DNA from: an uncultured Moraxella sp.
Lineage (GTDB): Bacteria; Pseudomonadota; Gammaproteobacteria; Pseudomonadales; Moraxellaceae
Length of the DNA: 64,000 nt
Reading direction: 5' to 3'
Assembly (NCBI RefSeq): GCF_945873075.1
Contig: NZ_CAMCBS010000002.1
Coordinates: 62,001-126,000, forward strand
The position numbers and the translations under genes were made by a program. The notes beneath the pieces are model-generated. The model searched no databases. It was not told where the DNA came from and saw only the letters and a program-made list of their open reading frames with translations. Shown one piece after another: positions 8,698 through 19,457 of this stretch. Position 1 is the first letter of the stretch. Each line of letters begins with the position of its first letter.

Positions 8698-9870
8698 ATG
8701 CAACCATTTTTACAACAGTTATTAGCAGGGCAGACGGTGGAATGGAAGCCGTTGGGAGATTTAGCTGTTATAAAAACAGGTCAGGCTGTAAGTAAGCAGA
8801 TGATTTCTGATAATAGTGGACAATACCCAGTTATCAATAGCGGCAGAGAGCCTTTAGGATTTATTGACACATGGAATACAGACAATGACCCGATAGGAAT
8901 TACAACTCGTGGAGCGGGTGTAGGGTCAATTACATGGCAAGAGGGTAGATATTATCGAGGCAATTTAAACTATTCTGTCACCATTAAAGATAATTTACAA
9001 TTAAATGTAAGATATTTATATCATGTACTTTTGCAATTTCAGCATGAAATTCATGCATTATGTAGCTTTTCAGGAATTCCTGCATTAAATGCAAGTGAAT
9101 TAAAAAAATTATACATCCCAATCCCGCCCCTATCCGTACAAACTAAAATTGCCCAAATTTTGGACACATTTACCGCTATCACCGCTGAGCTCACCGCTGA
9201 GCTTAACATAAGAAATCAACAATATCAATACTATAGAGATAAATTATTATCTGTTGATGAATTGGCAAAAGTTGGGTTTGAGTGGAAGACTTTGGGAGAA
9301 ATTTGTCATTATGTTGATTATCGTGGAAAAACTCCCAATAAGGCGGAGAGTGGAATATATTTAGTTACGGCAAAAAATATTAAAAAAGGATTTATTGATT
9401 ACGAAGCATCCAAAGAGTATGTTCTTGAAAGTGAATATCAAGAAGTTATGAGAAGAGGTTTGCCAAAACTAGGAGATGTTTTAATTACAACAGAAGCCCC
9501 TTGTGGTCATGTTGCTCAAGTGGATAGAGAGGATATAGCGCTAGCGCAAAGAGTGATTAAATATTGCTCAAAGAATCCCAATGTTTTAAGTAATGATTTT
9601 TTAAAATTTGTTCTATTGGGTAAGTATTTCCAAAATGAACTAAGTAAATATGCCACTGGTGGAACAGTTAAAGGAATCAAGGGGAGTGTATTGCACAAAA
9701 TCGAAATCCCAATCCCACCCCTATCCGAACAAGTCCGAATTGTCGCTATTTTGGATAAATTTGAAACGCTGACCCAGCCCATCACCGAAGGCTTGCCCCG
9801 TGAGATTGAACTGCGCCAAAAGCAGTATGCGTATTATCGGGAGAGGTTGTTGGGGTTTTCAAGGATTTAA
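8698..9870 (+). CDS. hsdS: Type I restriction specificity subunit HsdS (first copy)
   Basis: DNA-recognition subunit of 390 residues with two target-recognition domains (about residues 20-140 and 195-335). These are separated by a central conserved helical region (IPPLSVQTKIAQILD ... QYQYYRDKLL), and a matching C-terminal one follows (IPPLSEQVRIVAILD ... QYAYYRERLL). The recognition domains are visibly AT-rich, as expected for shuffled modules. Conserved DNA blocks at 8728-8756 and 9712-9840 recur in hsdS2 at 15244-15272 and 16258-16386. The gene is complete. The bipartite target cannot be read from the sequence. Confidence 0.96.
   Translation: MQPFLQQLLAGQTVEWKPLGDLAVIKTGQAVSKQMISDNSGQYPVINSGREPLGFIDTWNTDNDPIGITTRGAGVGSITWQEGRYYRGNLNYSVTIKDNLQLNVRYLYHVLLQFQHEIHALCSFSGIPALNASELKKLYIPIPPLSVQTKIAQILDTFTAITAELTAELNIRNQQYQYYRDKLLSVDELAKVGFEWKTLGEICHYVDYRGKTPNKAESGIYLVTAKNIKKGFIDYEASKEYVLESEYQEVMRRGLPKLGDVLITTEAPCGHVAQVDREDIALAQRVIKYCSKNPNVLSNDFLKFVLLGKYFQNELSKYATGGTVKGIKGSVLHKIEIPIPPLSEQVRIVAILDKFETLTQPITEGLPREIELRQKQYAYYRERLLGFSRI
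9712..9840 (+). repeat. hsdS 3' conserved block, copy 1 (direct repeat with 16258-16386)
   Basis: A 129-bp stretch encoding the C-terminal conserved region of HsdS1 is highly similar to the same region of hsdS2, in direct orientation about 6.5 kb away. It is a possible substrate for homologous recombination or gene conversion. Confidence 0.8.
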
Positions 9871-9926
9871 GATGAGGTTCCTAAAAAACAACTGATAAAC
9901 ACTCTAAAATATAGGAGAGAATCATA

Positions 9927-12056
9927 ATGAAGGTTGATCTTACTGATAATGATTTATTTAACTTCAGTGAAATCGAATTTAACAAAAAAGTTAATTTTAT
10001 TTTTGGTAAAAATGGTTGTGGGAAGTCTACAATCACTAAATTGGTAAAAGATCAATGCAATGACTATGATGTTAGAGTATTTCAAGGATTTGAGAGTGTT
10101 ATTAGTGAAAATAATACTCTGGACACTGTTATTCTAGGAGAAGAAAATACTGAGATTAATCAAGAAATATCTAAAAAAGAAAACCAAATAGAGGGTATTA
10201 GAAAGGACATAGAATCCATTCGCAATAATCTCATCGATAATGGAACGGAAAATTTATGGAAAGAGTATAAGATAAAAGAAAAAGAAGTAGCAAATATAGA
10301 AAATGAGATTGATGATTTTTGCAGAAATAAAGCAAGAGAGATAAAAAATCATGGTTTGAAGATATCTTCAACATCATATGATATTGGATCATTTAAACAT
10401 GATATACCATATGCCAAAGGTTTGGAAATTCAAGATATTGAAAAGCTTGAATCATTGCTGAGGTCTGAAGTTAAATCAGCTCAAATAATAAATAAACTAA
10501 ACATCAATCTAAGTAATGAATTAAAGGATGTAAATACATTGCTTCAAGGAAAAGTTGTAGAAAAAACGAGATTAAGTCGTTTGGATGACAACGCTCAAAA
10601 AAGAGATTTTGCTGAAAAAGGATTAAGCTTACATCAAGCAGGAGAACAATGTGCTTTTTGTAATAATATTGTTTCAAAAGAAACATTAGCAGAACTAGAG
10701 AGTTATTTTTCAGCAGATGATGTGAGAAATTTTAAACATGAGATAGAAAATAAAATTAAAGAGTTAGAGTCTTATATCAGCGATGTTCAAAACATCAGTA
10801 TAGATAGCTCCAAATTTTACGCTGACTACAAATCCGATATTGATGAAATCAACCATAAATTAGGAGACTTAAAAAATGAATATGAAATTTTTTTAAATAA
10901 ATTGATTTCTGAATTAAACAATAAGTTGGCTTATTTATTTGAGGAGTGTGAAAAACTTGCTCTGACTTGTCCTGATGATATTAATTCCATCATTAATCAT
11001 TACAATCAGATTGTAGATGACAATAACAGTAGCAACTTAATAAAAAAACAAACGGGTGCTCGAGATGCTCTGCGTTATCACTTTGTGAAAGAGTATTGTG
11101 ATAAATTCCAATACGAAGCGAAAAAGTCTAACTTGGAAGTACATCAGAATCTGCTTCAAGTTTTAAAAAATAAAGTTGATGGTGAAGAATCAAAAATTAA
11201 AGCATGCCAAAATAATATCAACCAAATTGAAGAGAATATCAAGCAATTATTGGAAAGTACAAAAAATGAAAAAATTCTAGTTGAAAGAATAAATAAGAAA
11301 TTAAAACTTTATGCCAGTTTTGAGCTGATTCATCAAGAGACAAGCAATGATTATAAAGTCAGGTGCTTAAGAAATTTAAATATAAGAAGTGTTCAAGAGC
11401 TATCCACTGGAGAGAAAAACCTGATTGCTTTCTTGTATTTTATTGAGAAATTAAATGAATTGAGTAATAACTCTCATTCAAGTAAAAGATGTGTTGTTTT
11501 TGACGATCCAATGAATTCCAATGATGATGCGGTTCAGTATCTAATTATTGAAGAATTGCAGAGATTAAAAGATAGGCATCTTCGTGATAATGAGATATTT
11601 ATTTTATTAACACACAATATTCATTTTTATTTAAATGTAAAATATGGTTGCAAATATGATAAATGTAATTTTTATCGGCTGGTAAAAATTAAAAATCGTG
11701 TTAATTGTATTAATATAGATAATGGAGAAGACGATTTTAAAACAAACTATGCTGCACTTTGGCAGGAGTTACAGTTTCTTTTGAGTCAGGATGATGCTAG
11801 CCCAAATATGCTTTTAAATCCTATTAGAAGGATTATTGAAACTTATACTAAATTTAATGGATTGAATCAAAGTGATTTTTTTGCCAATACATCAGGTGCA
11901 AGAAAGTTATTCAATGTGAATTCTCATTCTATAGATGATTTAGAAGCCGAATTAAATGGAAGATCAAAACAAGAGATTATTGTGTTATTTAAAAGTTGTT
12001 TTGAAGAAAATAATGCTATAGCACATTTTCAGAAATTTTTTGGAGATAACCCATGA
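9927..12056 (+). CDS. RloC/PrrC-like AAA ATPase, putative anticodon nuclease embedded in the hsd operon
   Basis: The 709-residue protein has an SMC/Rad50-like layout: Walker [10 protein letters not shown] (27-35), long charged coiled coils, a CAFC (Cys242-Cys245) zinc-hook-like motif between the coils, more coiled coil, ABC signature LSTGEKN (492-498) and Walker B VVFDDP (523-528). The C-terminal part holds RRIIE (Arg634, Glu638) and His667, matching the Arg-x3-Glu ... His triad described for the PrrC and RloC anticodon nucleases. It sits between hsdS and hsdR, as prrC does in the E. coli prr locus. Its size and CxxC point to RloC rather than the shorter PrrC. It is strongly AT-rich compared with hsdM and hsdR, suggesting separate acquisition. 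A good ribosome site (AGGAGAG) precedes it, and its stop overlaps the hsdR start by 4 bp. Nuclease activity is inferred, not shown; a generic AAA_13 defence ATPase is the alternative. Confidence 0.75.
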   Translation: MKVDLTDNDLFNFSEIEFNKKVNFIFGKNGCGKSTITKLVKDQCNDYDVRVFQGFESVISENNTLDTVILGEENTEINQEISKKENQIEGIRKDIESIRNNLIDNGTENLWKEYKIKEKEVANIENEIDDFCRNKAREIKNHGLKISSTSYDIGSFKHDIPYAKGLEIQDIEKLESLLRSEVKSAQIINKLNINLSNELKDVNTLLQGKVVEKTRLSRLDDNAQKRDFAEKGLSLHQAGEQCAFCNNIVSKETLAELESYFSADDVRNFKHEIENKIKELESYISDVQNISIDSSKFYADYKSDIDEINHKLGDLKNEYEIFLNKLISELNNKLAYLFEECEKLALTCPDDINSIINHYNQIVDDNNSSNLIKKQTGARDALRYHFVKEYCDKFQYEAKKSNLEVHQNLLQVLKNKVDGEESKIKACQNNINQIEENIKQLLESTKNEKILVERINKKLKLYASFELIHQETSNDYKVRCLRNLNIRSVQELSTGEKNLIAFLYFIEKLNELSNNSHSSKRCVVFDDPMNSNDDAVQYLIIEELQRLKDRHLRDNEIFILLTHNIHFYLNVKYGCKYDKCNFYRLVKIKNRVNCINIDNGEDDFKTNYAALWQELQFLLSQDDASPNMLLNPIRRIIETYTKFNGLNQSDFFANTSGARKLFNVNSHSIDDLEAELNGRSKQEIIVLFKSCFEENNAIAHFQKFFGDNP

Positions 12057-15000
12057 CAACCCAAACCACCCCCATCACCGAAACCAATCACTTTATCGTA
12101 CTGGATAAATACGACAAGATCGAGCAAGTCAGCAGCTATCAGACCGAGAGCGAGATGGAGCGGGAGTTTATCAGCGATCTTGTGGAGCAGGGCTATGAAT
12201 ATCGCACCGATCTAACGACGCATGATAAACTACTTGCCAATGTCCGTGTACAGCTAGAGCGGCTGAATAATACCGCTTTTAGCGATGGTGAATGGCATCG
12301 CTTTGTGGCAGAATATCTGGATAAGCCCAGCGAGAATATGATCGAAAAAACTCGCAAACTGCACGATGACAGTGCTTATGATTTTGTGTTTGATAATGGC
12401 CGTATCCAAAACATTCATCTACTGGACAAGACCAATCTGGGCAATAATAAACTGCAAGTCATCCATCAGTTTGAGCAGACGGGTACGAGTACGAACCGCT
12501 ATGATGTCACCATCTTGGTCAATGGTTTACCGATTGTGCAGATCGAACTCAAAAAACGCGGCGTCGCCATTCGTGAAGCGTTTAATCAAATTCATCGCTA
12601 TTCCAAAGAAAGCTTTAATAAAGAAAATTCGCTGTTCAAATACCTACAGATTTTTATCATCAGTAACGGCACCAACACCCGCTATTTTGCCAATACCACC
12701 AAGCGAGAGAAGAACAGCTATGACTTTACCATGAACTGGGCAAGGGCGGATAATATTCCCATTAAAGATCTTAAGGACTTTACCGCCACCTTTTTTGCCA
12801 AGAATACTTTACTCAATGTCTTAATCAAATACTGCGTGTTTGACAGCAGTAACACCTTGCTGATTTTGCGCCCCTATCAGATTGCGGCGGCGGAGCGGAT
12901 TTTGTGGAAAATCAGCAGTTCGTATAATACCAAAAACTACAGCAACCCAACCAGTGGCGGCTATATCTGGCATACCACAGGCTCGGGCAAGACCTTGACG
13001 AGCTTTAAGACAGCACGGCTAGCCACAGCGTTACCATTTATCAAAAAAGTGTTCTTTGTGGTGGATAGAAAGGATCTGGACTATCAGACCATGAAAGAAT
13101 ATCAACGCTTTAGCCCTGATAGTGTCAATGGCTCGGACAGCACCAAAGGGCTAAAAGCTAATATTGAACTAGATGACAATAAAATCATCGTCACCACGAT
13201 CCAAAAGCTCAATAATCTCATGAAATCCGAGCATAATTTGAATATTTATGATGAGCCTGTGGTGTTTATTTTTGATGAATGCCATCGCTCGCAGTTTGGC
13301 GAAGCCCAAAAGAACCTTAGCAAGCGGTTCAAGAAATTTTGTCAATTTGGCTTTACAGGTACGCCGATTTTCCCAAAAAATGCCATCGGAGCCGAGACGA
13401 CCGCCAGCGTCTTTGGCGAACAGCTGCATTCTTATGTCATCACCGATGCCATCCGTGATGAAAAGGTGCTCAAGTTCAAGGTGGATTATCATAATGTCCT
13501 GCCGAAGTTTAAAACTGATGAAAACGAGCAAGATCTCACCAAGCTATCAGCCGTCGAGAACCGCAAAGCACTGATGCACCCCGAGCGCATCCGTGAAGTC
13601 AGCAGCTATATTTTGGACAGATTCCACCAAAAAACGCATCGTAATAACGCCACAGGCAAGGGCTTTAATGCGATGTTTGCCGTCAGTAGCGTCGATGCTG
13701 CCAAGCTATACTATGAGACGCTCCATGAACTGCAAAAGAGCAGCGCTAAACCGCTAAAAATCGCCACCATTTTCTCATACGCTGCCAACGAAGAGCAGGA
13801 CGCCATCGGTGAGATCGAAGACGAAGGCTTTGAAGTCTCAGCGATGAATGCCAGTGCCAAAGAGTTCTTGACAAAGGTGATCGATGAGTATAATGCCGAA
13901 TTTAGAACCAACTTTAGTGTAGATAGTAAAGAGTTTCAAAACTACTACCGAGATTTGGCTAAGCGTGTCAAGGATCAAGAGATTGATTTACTTATCGTCG
14001 TCGGTATGTTTTTGACAGGCTTTGATGCACCAGCACTCAACACCTTGTTTGTGGACAAAAATTTACGCTATCATGGGCTGATCCAAGCCTATAGCCGTAC
14101 CAACCGCATCTATAACGCTACCAAGACCTTTGGCAATATCGTCACTTTCCGCAATCTAGAGCAGCCGACCATCGACGCCATCACGCTATTTGGCAATAAA
14201 AGCACTCGCCAAGTGGTGCTCGAGCAGCCGCTCAATAGCTATCTGGATGGCTATACTGATACGCTGTCAGGGCGTGCGCATCGTGGCTTTGTGGATATCG
14301 TCAATGAGCTGAACGAGCGATTTGGCGAGCCTGATAATATCATCACCGAAAAGGACAAAAAAGACTTCGCCAAGCTATTCGGCGAATATCTGCGTGCCGA
14401 AAATGCCCTACAAAACTTTGATGAATATCAAGCGATGATGGAGCTCAAACGCCTACCGCCCATCACCGATGAGACCGATGAAGTGGCAGCTGCTCACATC
14501 AGCCAAAGCATTCAAGACATCCAAAATAAATATCAGCTCGATGATGAAACTTTAGACAAATTACAAGCTATCCCATTGCCGAGCGAGCGCATGATACAGG
14601 ACTATCGTTCTACCTATAACGACATCCGTGACTGGAGTCGTCAGCAAAAACAGGGCGAAGAACAAGCCAAATCCACCATCAGCTGGGATGATGTGGTCTT
14701 TGAAGTGGATTTGTTAAAATCCCAAGAGATTAATTTGGATTATATCCTAGAGCTGATTTTTGAGCATAACAAAAAAACCAAGGATAAAGCCATCATCATC
14801 GATGAGATTCGCCGCCTGATTCGCTCAAGCTTCGACCATCGTGCCAAAGAAAGCTTGATTGTGGACTTTATCAATCAAACCGATCTGGATAACCTGCCCG
14901 ATAAAGCAGGCGTGATCGAAGCCTTTTATCAATTCGCCCAAGGTGAGCAGAAAAAAGAAGCCGATGAGCTCATCACTGATGAGAATCTCAACAGCGATGC

Positions 15001-15208
15001 TGCCTTGCGCTATATCGCCACATCATTGAAGCGTGAATACGCCAGCGAAAACGGCACAGAATTGAACGACATCTTACCAAAAATGAGCCCGCTCAATCCG
15101 CAATATCTCACCAAAAAACAAAGCGTGTTCCAAAAAATCGCCCAGTTTGTGGAGAAATTTAAGGGTATTGGTAATTTAAATGGGTTATTAAATAAGGAAA
15201 ATGACTGA
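12053..15208 (+). CDS. hsdR: Type I restriction enzyme endonuclease/translocase subunit HsdR
   Basis: Motor and cleavage subunit of 1051 residues. It has an N-terminal PD-(D/E)xK nuclease domain with the IELKK motif (164-168), then SF2 helicase motifs I TTGSGKT (GSGKT at 310-314) and II DECH (408-411), the TGTPIF motif III region, and later QAYSRTNR (motif VI). A C-terminal helical domain completes the protein. Length is normal for the family and no disruption is seen. Its ATG overlaps the stop of the RloC-like gene (ATGA), and its own stop overlaps the hsdS2 start, so the locus is one translationally coupled operon. Confidence 0.96.
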   Translation: MTTQTTPITETNHFIVLDKYDKIEQVSSYQTESEMEREFISDLVEQGYEYRTDLTTHDKLLANVRVQLERLNNTAFSDGEWHRFVAEYLDKPSENMIEKTRKLHDDSAYDFVFDNGRIQNIHLLDKTNLGNNKLQVIHQFEQTGTSTNRYDVTILVNGLPIVQIELKKRGVAIREAFNQIHRYSKESFNKENSLFKYLQIFIISNGTNTRYFANTTKREKNSYDFTMNWARADNIPIKDLKDFTATFFAKNTLLNVLIKYCVFDSSNTLLILRPYQIAAAERILWKISSSYNTKNYSNPTSGGYIWHTTGSGKTLTSFKTARLATALPFIKKVFFVVDRKDLDYQTMKEYQRFSPDSVNGSDSTKGLKANIELDDNKIIVTTIQKLNNLMKSEHNLNIYDEPVVFIFDECHRSQFGEAQKNLSKRFKKFCQFGFTGTPIFPKNAIGAETTASVFGEQLHSYVITDAIRDEKVLKFKVDYHNVLPKFKTDENEQDLTKLSAVENRKALMHPERIREVSSYILDRFHQKTHRNNATGKGFNAMFAVSSVDAAKLYYETLHELQKSSAKPLKIATIFSYAANEEQDAIGEIEDEGFEVSAMNASAKEFLTKVIDEYNAEFRTNFSVDSKEFQNYYRDLAKRVKDQEIDLLIVVGMFLTGFDAPALNTLFVDKNLRYHGLIQAYSRTNRIYNATKTFGNIVTFRNLEQPTIDAITLFGNKSTRQVVLEQPLNSYLDGYTDTLSGRAHRGFVDIVNELNERFGEPDNIITEKDKKDFAKLFGEYLRAENALQNFDEYQAMMELKRLPPITDETDEVAAAHISQSIQDIQNKYQLDDETLDKLQAIPLPSERMIQDYRSTYNDIRDWSRQQKQGEEQAKSTISWDDVVFEVDLLKSQEINLDYILELIFEHNKKTKDKAIIIDEIRRLIRSSFDHRAKESLIVDFINQTDLDNLPDKAGVIEAFYQFAQGEQKKEADELITDENLNSDAALRYIATSLKREYASENGTELNDILPKMSPLNPQYLTKKQSVFQKIAQFVEKFKGIGNLNGLLNKEND

Positions 15209-16407
15209 TGGCACAACATCCGTTTTTAGAAAACTTACTCAATGGGCAGACGGTGGAGTGGAAGCCGTTGGGTGAAGTGGCTGTTATAGGCACAGGAAGC
15301 TCAAATCGCCAAGATGAAAGTGAAAATGGAGATTATCCATTTTATGTCCGCTCAAAAAATGTTTTGCGCTCTAATAGTTATCAGTTTGATGAAACCGCCA
15401 TTGTTATTCCAGGTGAGGGAGGTATTGGTGATATTTTTCATTATGTGGAGGGTAAGTATGCCTTACATCAAAGAGCGTACAGAATTTGCATTCATGATGA
15501 GAACGTTAATACTAAGTTTTTATATCATGTTATGAGTCAAAGTTTTAAACAATACATATTGTCAAAAAGCGTGGGTGCAACTGCTACATCAATCAGAAAA
15601 CCAATGCTAGAAAAATTTCTAATTCCAATTCCGCCTCTATCCGCGCAAATTGAAATTGTAAGGATGTTGGATGTAATAAACGATTTGCTTGATGAATTAA
15701 AAAGTGAACTAAATTTACGCCAAAAACAATATCAATATTATCGTGATAAACTCTTGACATTTGATGCTGAAGCCGTACAATCCTTGGCGACAGCGAGCGA
15801 CAGCAGGACAGTGGTGTGGAAGACTTTGGGTGAAGTTAGCGAAGTCACTAAATTGGCTGGATTTGAGTTTACAAACTATGTTCAATATAGCGAACAAGGA
15901 ACAATTATCGCCTTGCGTGGACTGAATGTGAAGGGGAGACTTGATTTAAATGATGTGAAATATATAGATAATAGTGATTTTTCAAAGTTGAATCGCAGTA
16001 AGCTTTTTATAGATGATGTTTTATTTACTTATGTCGGCACTGTGGGTAATGTTGCTTTAATTCCTGAAAATGACAAGTACTATTTAGCACCAAATGTCGC
16101 AAGAATTAGATTTTTAGATAAGAACCAAGTGCACCCTAGGTTTGTGCTGTATTATTTTCAAACCACTTTTTTTCAGTCAAAGCAAATTGGAAAATATTTA
16201 AGTTCATCATCTATGAAAAATCTAACGATGGAAAATATTAGAAAATTTAAAATCCCCATCCCACCCCTATCCGAACAAGCCCGAATTGTCGCTATTTTGG
16301 ATAAATTTGATAAGCTGACCCAGTCCATCACCGAGGGCTTGCCCCGTGAGATCGAACTGCGTCAAAAGCAGTATGAGTATTATCGAGAAGCTTTGTTGTC
16401 GTTTTGA
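15208..16407 (+). CDS. hsdS: Type I restriction specificity subunit HsdS (second copy)
   Basis: A second complete 399-residue specificity subunit at the end of the same operon. It opens with the same conserved segment as HsdS1 (NGQTVEWKPLGE) and has a central conserved region (IPPLSAQIEIVRMLD ... QYQYYRDKLL) and a near-identical C-terminal one (IPPLSEQARIVAILD). Both recognition domains differ from those of HsdS1, so a different target is expected. Having two hsdS genes with one hsdM and one hsdR suggests alternative or simultaneous specificities. The start overlaps the hsdR stop codon (TGATG), and the gene ends 75 bp before ddc. Confidence 0.95.
   Translation: MAQHPFLENLLNGQTVEWKPLGEVAVIGTGSSNRQDESENGDYPFYVRSKNVLRSNSYQFDETAIVIPGEGGIGDIFHYVEGKYALHQRAYRICIHDENVNTKFLYHVMSQSFKQYILSKSVGATATSIRKPMLEKFLIPIPPLSAQIEIVRMLDVINDLLDELKSELNLRQKQYQYYRDKLLTFDAEAVQSLATASDSRTVVWKTLGEVSEVTKLAGFEFTNYVQYSEQGTIIALRGLNVKGRLDLNDVKYIDNSDFSKLNRSKLFIDDVLFTYVGTVGNVALIPENDKYYLAPNVARIRFLDKNQVHPRFVLYYFQTTFFQSKQIGKYLSSSSMKNLTMENIRKFKIPIPPLSEQARIVAILDKFDKLTQSITEGLPREIELRQKQYEYYREALLSF
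16258..16386 (+). repeat. hsdS 3' conserved block, copy 2
   Basis: Direct-repeat partner of 9712-9840, with only scattered substitutions between the two copies over 129 bp. Confidence 0.8.
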
Positions 16408-16436
16408 TGTAGGGTGGATGTCTAAGCATAGCCAAA

Positions 16437-16448
16437 TTATGCTACAAT
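16437..16448 (+). promoter_or_regulatory. Extended -10 promoter of ddc; right copy of the 12-bp repeat
   Basis: TTATGCTACAAT with the extended -10 form, 34 bp before ddc. It gives ddc its own promoter downstream of the restriction island and is identical to 7095-7106. Confidence 0.5.
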
Positions 16449-16482
16449 AGCCCTATTTTCACCAACTAGGAAATCCTGCGTT

Positions 16483-18027
16483 ATGCCAACTTTTGACCAA
16501 CATAAACAAGCCCTACTGTGCAACGATGCTCAATCCATCGCCGATTATGAATCAGCGATGGCACAGGCAACTCAAGCCGTCGCCAACTGGCTAAAAAACG
16601 ACAAAATGTACACCGGCGGTAGCATTAAGCAACTTCGTTCAGAAATCGCTTTTGAGCCGACCAAAGAAGGCTTGGGCGTGCACGCATCGCTTGAGCGACT
16701 TGTTGAGCTGTTTTTGAATAAAAGCCTGAAGGTGCATCATCCGCATTCATTGGCGCATCTGCATTGCCCAACGATGGTAACAAGCCAAATCGCTGAAGTG
16801 CTCATCAATGCCACCAACCAATCGATGGACTCATGGGATCAAAGCCCAGCAGGTTCATTGATGGAAGTGCAGCTGATTGACTGGCTACGCCAAAAAGTCG
16901 GCTATGGTAGCGGTACGGCTGGCGTCTTTACTTCAGGTGGTACGCAGTCGAACTTGATGGGTGTGCTGCTGGCCCGTGATTGGTGCATCGCCAAAAACTA
17001 CCAAAATAGCGACGGACAAGCATGGTCTGTACAGCGTGATGGCATCCCTGCCGATGCCATGCAAAAGGTGAAAGTCATCTGCTCAGAAAATGCCCATTTT
17101 AGCGTCCAAAAAAACATGGCAATGATGGGTATGGGATTTCAATCGGTTGTTACAGTACCTGTGAATGAAAATGCTCAAATGGATGTGGTTGCATTAGAAA
17201 AAACCATGCAAGCACTGCAAGATGATGGTAAAATCATCGCCTGTGTGGTAGCAACCGCAGGCACGACCGATGCTGGTGCGATTGATGATCTAAAGGCGGT
17301 GCGTGCATTGACCGATAAATTTGGCGCGTGGATGCATATTGATGCGGCATGGGGCGGGGCGTTATTATTGTCCAATGACTACCGTGATATGCTTGATGGC
17401 ATTGAGTTATCTGATTCGGTGACGCTGGATTTTCATAAGCACTTTTTTCAAAGTATCTCATGCGGTGCGTTCCTACTAAAAGATGAGCAAAATTATCGCT
17501 TTATGCACTATGAAGCAGAATATCTGAACTCTGCTTATGACGAAGAGCATGGCGTGCCAAACCTTGTTTCTAAGTCATTGCAAACCACACGCCGTTTTGA
17601 TGCATTAAAACTGTGGATGACCATCGAAGCTTTGGGCGAAGAGCTGTACGGCTCAATGATTGACCACGGGGTGAAGCTGACTCGTCAAGTGGCGGATTAT
17701 ATCAAGGCGACCGATGGGCTTGAGCTATTGGTTGAGCCACAGTTTGCATCAGTGCTGTTCCGTGTCGTGCCAGCGGGGTATCCTGCCGAGTTTATCGACA
17801 GTCTGAACCAAAATGTCGCTGATGAGCTGTTTGCCCGTGGTGAAGCCAATATCGGCGTGACTCGGGTGATTGATGCTCGCCAAGATGTGCAGTCGCTGAA
17901 GATGACTACACTTAGCCCTGTGGCGACGCTTGAAAATGTCCAAGCGCTACTTGCTCAAGTGCTCAAAGAAGCCGAACGCATCAAAGATGACATCGCAAGC
18001 GGTAACTACACACCGCCGATTGACTGA
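16483..18027 (+). CDS. ddc: L-2,4-diaminobutyrate decarboxylase
   Basis: Group II PLP-dependent decarboxylase producing 1,3-diaminopropane from L-2,4-diaminobutyrate. The 514 residues match the Acinetobacter enzyme. Seen: [12 protein letters not shown] near residue 87, [14 protein letters not shown] (PLP binding), [14 protein letters not shown], the IDAAWGGA aspartate motif and the Schiff-base lysine in LDFHKHFFQ (Lys319). Its functional partner dat lies 9.5 kb upstream beyond the restriction island, and its own extended -10 promoter should keep it expressed independently. A strong terminator follows. Confidence 0.95.
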   Translation: MPTFDQHKQALLCNDAQSIADYESAMAQATQAVANWLKNDKMYTGGSIKQLRSEIAFEPTKEGLGVHASLERLVELFLNKSLKVHHPHSLAHLHCPTMVTSQIAEVLINATNQSMDSWDQSPAGSLMEVQLIDWLRQKVGYGSGTAGVFTSGGTQSNLMGVLLARDWCIAKNYQNSDGQAWSVQRDGIPADAMQKVKVICSENAHFSVQKNMAMMGMGFQSVVTVPVNENAQMDVVALEKTMQALQDDGKIIACVVATAGTTDAGAIDDLKAVRALTDKFGAWMHIDAAWGGALLLSNDYRDMLDGIELSDSVTLDFHKHFFQSISCGAFLLKDEQNYRFMHYEAEYLNSAYDEEHGVPNLVSKSLQTTRRFDALKLWMTIEALGEELYGSMIDHGVKLTRQVADYIKATDGLELLVEPQFASVLFRVVPAGYPAEFIDSLNQNVADELFARGEANIGVTRVIDARQDVQSLKMTTLSPVATLENVQALLAQVLKEAERIKDDIASGNYTPPID

Positions 18028-18049
18028 TTTTGTTGATTAAATCAGTACA

Positions 18050-18080
18050 AACCGCCTTTTGCGATAAAAGGCGGTTTTGT
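18050..18080 (+). terminator. Terminator after ddc
   Basis: The perfect stem ACCGCCTTTT (18051-18060) / AAAAGGCGGT (18066-18075), with a 5-base loop, is followed by a T-rich run. Confidence 0.85.
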
Positions 18081-18152
18081 TTTGGCTGATGTTTGTTGTA
18101 AATATAGGGCTTTAATCTTTGTGATAAATTTGCTAATTATCAAAAAGGCTTG

Positions 18153-18190
18153 CCCAAAAAAATCCCCGCCAAACGGCAGGGATTTTGGTT
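18153..18190 (-). terminator. Terminator of the nqr operon
   Basis: AATCCC (18161-18166) pairs with GGGATT (18179-18184), with inner GCC/GGC pairs. A run of As on the left gives a T run on the minus strand, just past the nqrF stop. Confidence 0.7.
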
Positions 18191-18201
18191 TTTTTTGGTG
18201 A

Positions 18202-19437
18202 TTAGCCACCGAAATCATCCAGTAGGATGTTTTCATCTTCAACGCCCAGTGATTTAAGCATTGAGATAACCGCAGCGTTCATCACCGGAGGTCCACACAT
18301 ATAGAACTCACAGTCTTCAGGTGCTGGATGGTCTTTTAGATAGTTTTCATACAGCACATTGTGAATGAAGCCAGTGTAGCCTTCCCAGTTGTCTTCTGGT
18401 TGTGGGTCAGATAGAGCGACATGCCATTCAAAGTTGTCAAACTCTGCTGCCAATCCGTCATAATCTTCGACATAGAACATTTCACGCTTTGAGCGCGCAC
18501 CATACCAAAAGCTGATTTTGCGTTTTGATTTTAGGCGTTTTAGCTGGTCAAAGATGTGTGAACGCATCGGTGCCATACCTGCACCACCACCGATGAATAC
18601 CATCTCGGCATCGGTATCTTTGGCAAAGAATTCACCATATGGGCCTGATACGGTGATTTTATCACCCGGTTTTAGGCTAAAGACATACGATGACATCTTA
18701 CCCGGTGGGATACCTTCAGGGCCGCGTGGCGGTGGACTTGCGATACGGATGTTGAACTTGATGATGCCTTTTTCTTCTGGGTAGTTTGCCATCGAATAGG
18801 CACGAATCACAGGCTCATCGACCGTTGAAGTATAACGCCATAGATTGAAATTATCCCAATCTTCGTGATATTCAGGGGCGATGTCGAAGTCCTTGTAATG
18901 CACGGTGTGCGGTGGCGCTTCTAACTGTACATAGCCACCGGCACGGAATGGGACGACTTCACCTTCAGGAATCTTCAATGTCAGCTCTTTAATAAAGGTT
19001 GCCACGTTATCATTTGAGATAACAGTACATTCCCATTTTTTGACATCAAAAAATTCTGGGTCAATCTCAATTTTCATGTCTTGCTTAACAGCAACCTGAC
19101 ACGCCAGACGCATACCGTCACGGATTTCGCCTTGGGTGAAATGACCTTCTTCGGTCGGCAAAATATCGCCGCCGCCATCGATAACTTTACAACGGCACTG
19201 ACCACAGGTACCACCACCACCGCAAGCAGACGATAGGAAAATGCCTTCGTTTGCTAGGGTTTGTAGCAGCTTGCCACCTGCTTCGGTGGTGACGCTGTTG
19301 TCAGGGTTGTCGTTAATATTAATGGTAACTTTGCCACTGTTTACCAATCTTGAGCGTGCCACCAAAATAACAGCAACTAAGCTCATGATAATGACGGTAA
19401 ACATGGCAACGCCGCCAAATGCGGTACCAAATTCCAT
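18202..19437 (-). CDS. nqrF: Na+-translocating NADH:quinone reductase subunit F
   Basis: NADH-oxidising entry subunit of Na+-NQR. One N-terminal membrane helix (residues 8-27) is followed by a [2Fe-2S] ferredoxin domain with the cysteine set [10 protein letters not shown], then an FAD domain (RAYSMANYP) and a C-terminal NADH domain ([21 protein letters not shown]). The 411 residues are full length. It is last in the operon, 20 bp after nqrE. The accessory genes nqrM and apbE, often found downstream in other genera, are absent here; the next gene is the convergent ddc. Confidence 0.98.
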   Translation of the reverse strand: MEFGTAFGGVAMFTVIIMSLVAVILVARSRLVNSGKVTININDNPDNSVTTEAGGKLLQTLANEGIFLSSACGGGGTCGQCRCKVIDGGGDILPTEEGHFTQGEIRDGMRLACQVAVKQDMKIEIDPEFFDVKKWECTVISNDNVATFIKELTLKIPEGEVVPFRAGGYVQLEAPPHTVHYKDFDIAPEYHEDWDNFNLWRYTSTVDEPVIRAYSMANYPEEKGIIKFNIRIASPPPRGPEGIPPGKMSSYVFSLKPGDKITVSGPYGEFFAKDTDAEMVFIGGGAGMAPMRSHIFDQLKRLKSKRKISFWYGARSKREMFYVEDYDGLAAEFDNFEWHVALSDPQPEDNWEGYTGFIHNVLYENYLKDHPAPEDCEFYMCGPPVMNAAVISMLKSLGVEDENILLDDFGG

Positions 19438-19457
19438 GATACTTTTCTCCTAATTGC

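Noticed and set aside
7095-16448. 12-bp flanking repeats as true att sites with an integrase
   Set aside because: No integrase or transposase gene is present, and the same word occurs before yggS as a promoter element.
18042-18242. Leftward frame that could be the missing nqrM
   Set aside because: Overlaps two terminators and the nqrF end; its sequence lacks the cysteine motif expected of NqrM.
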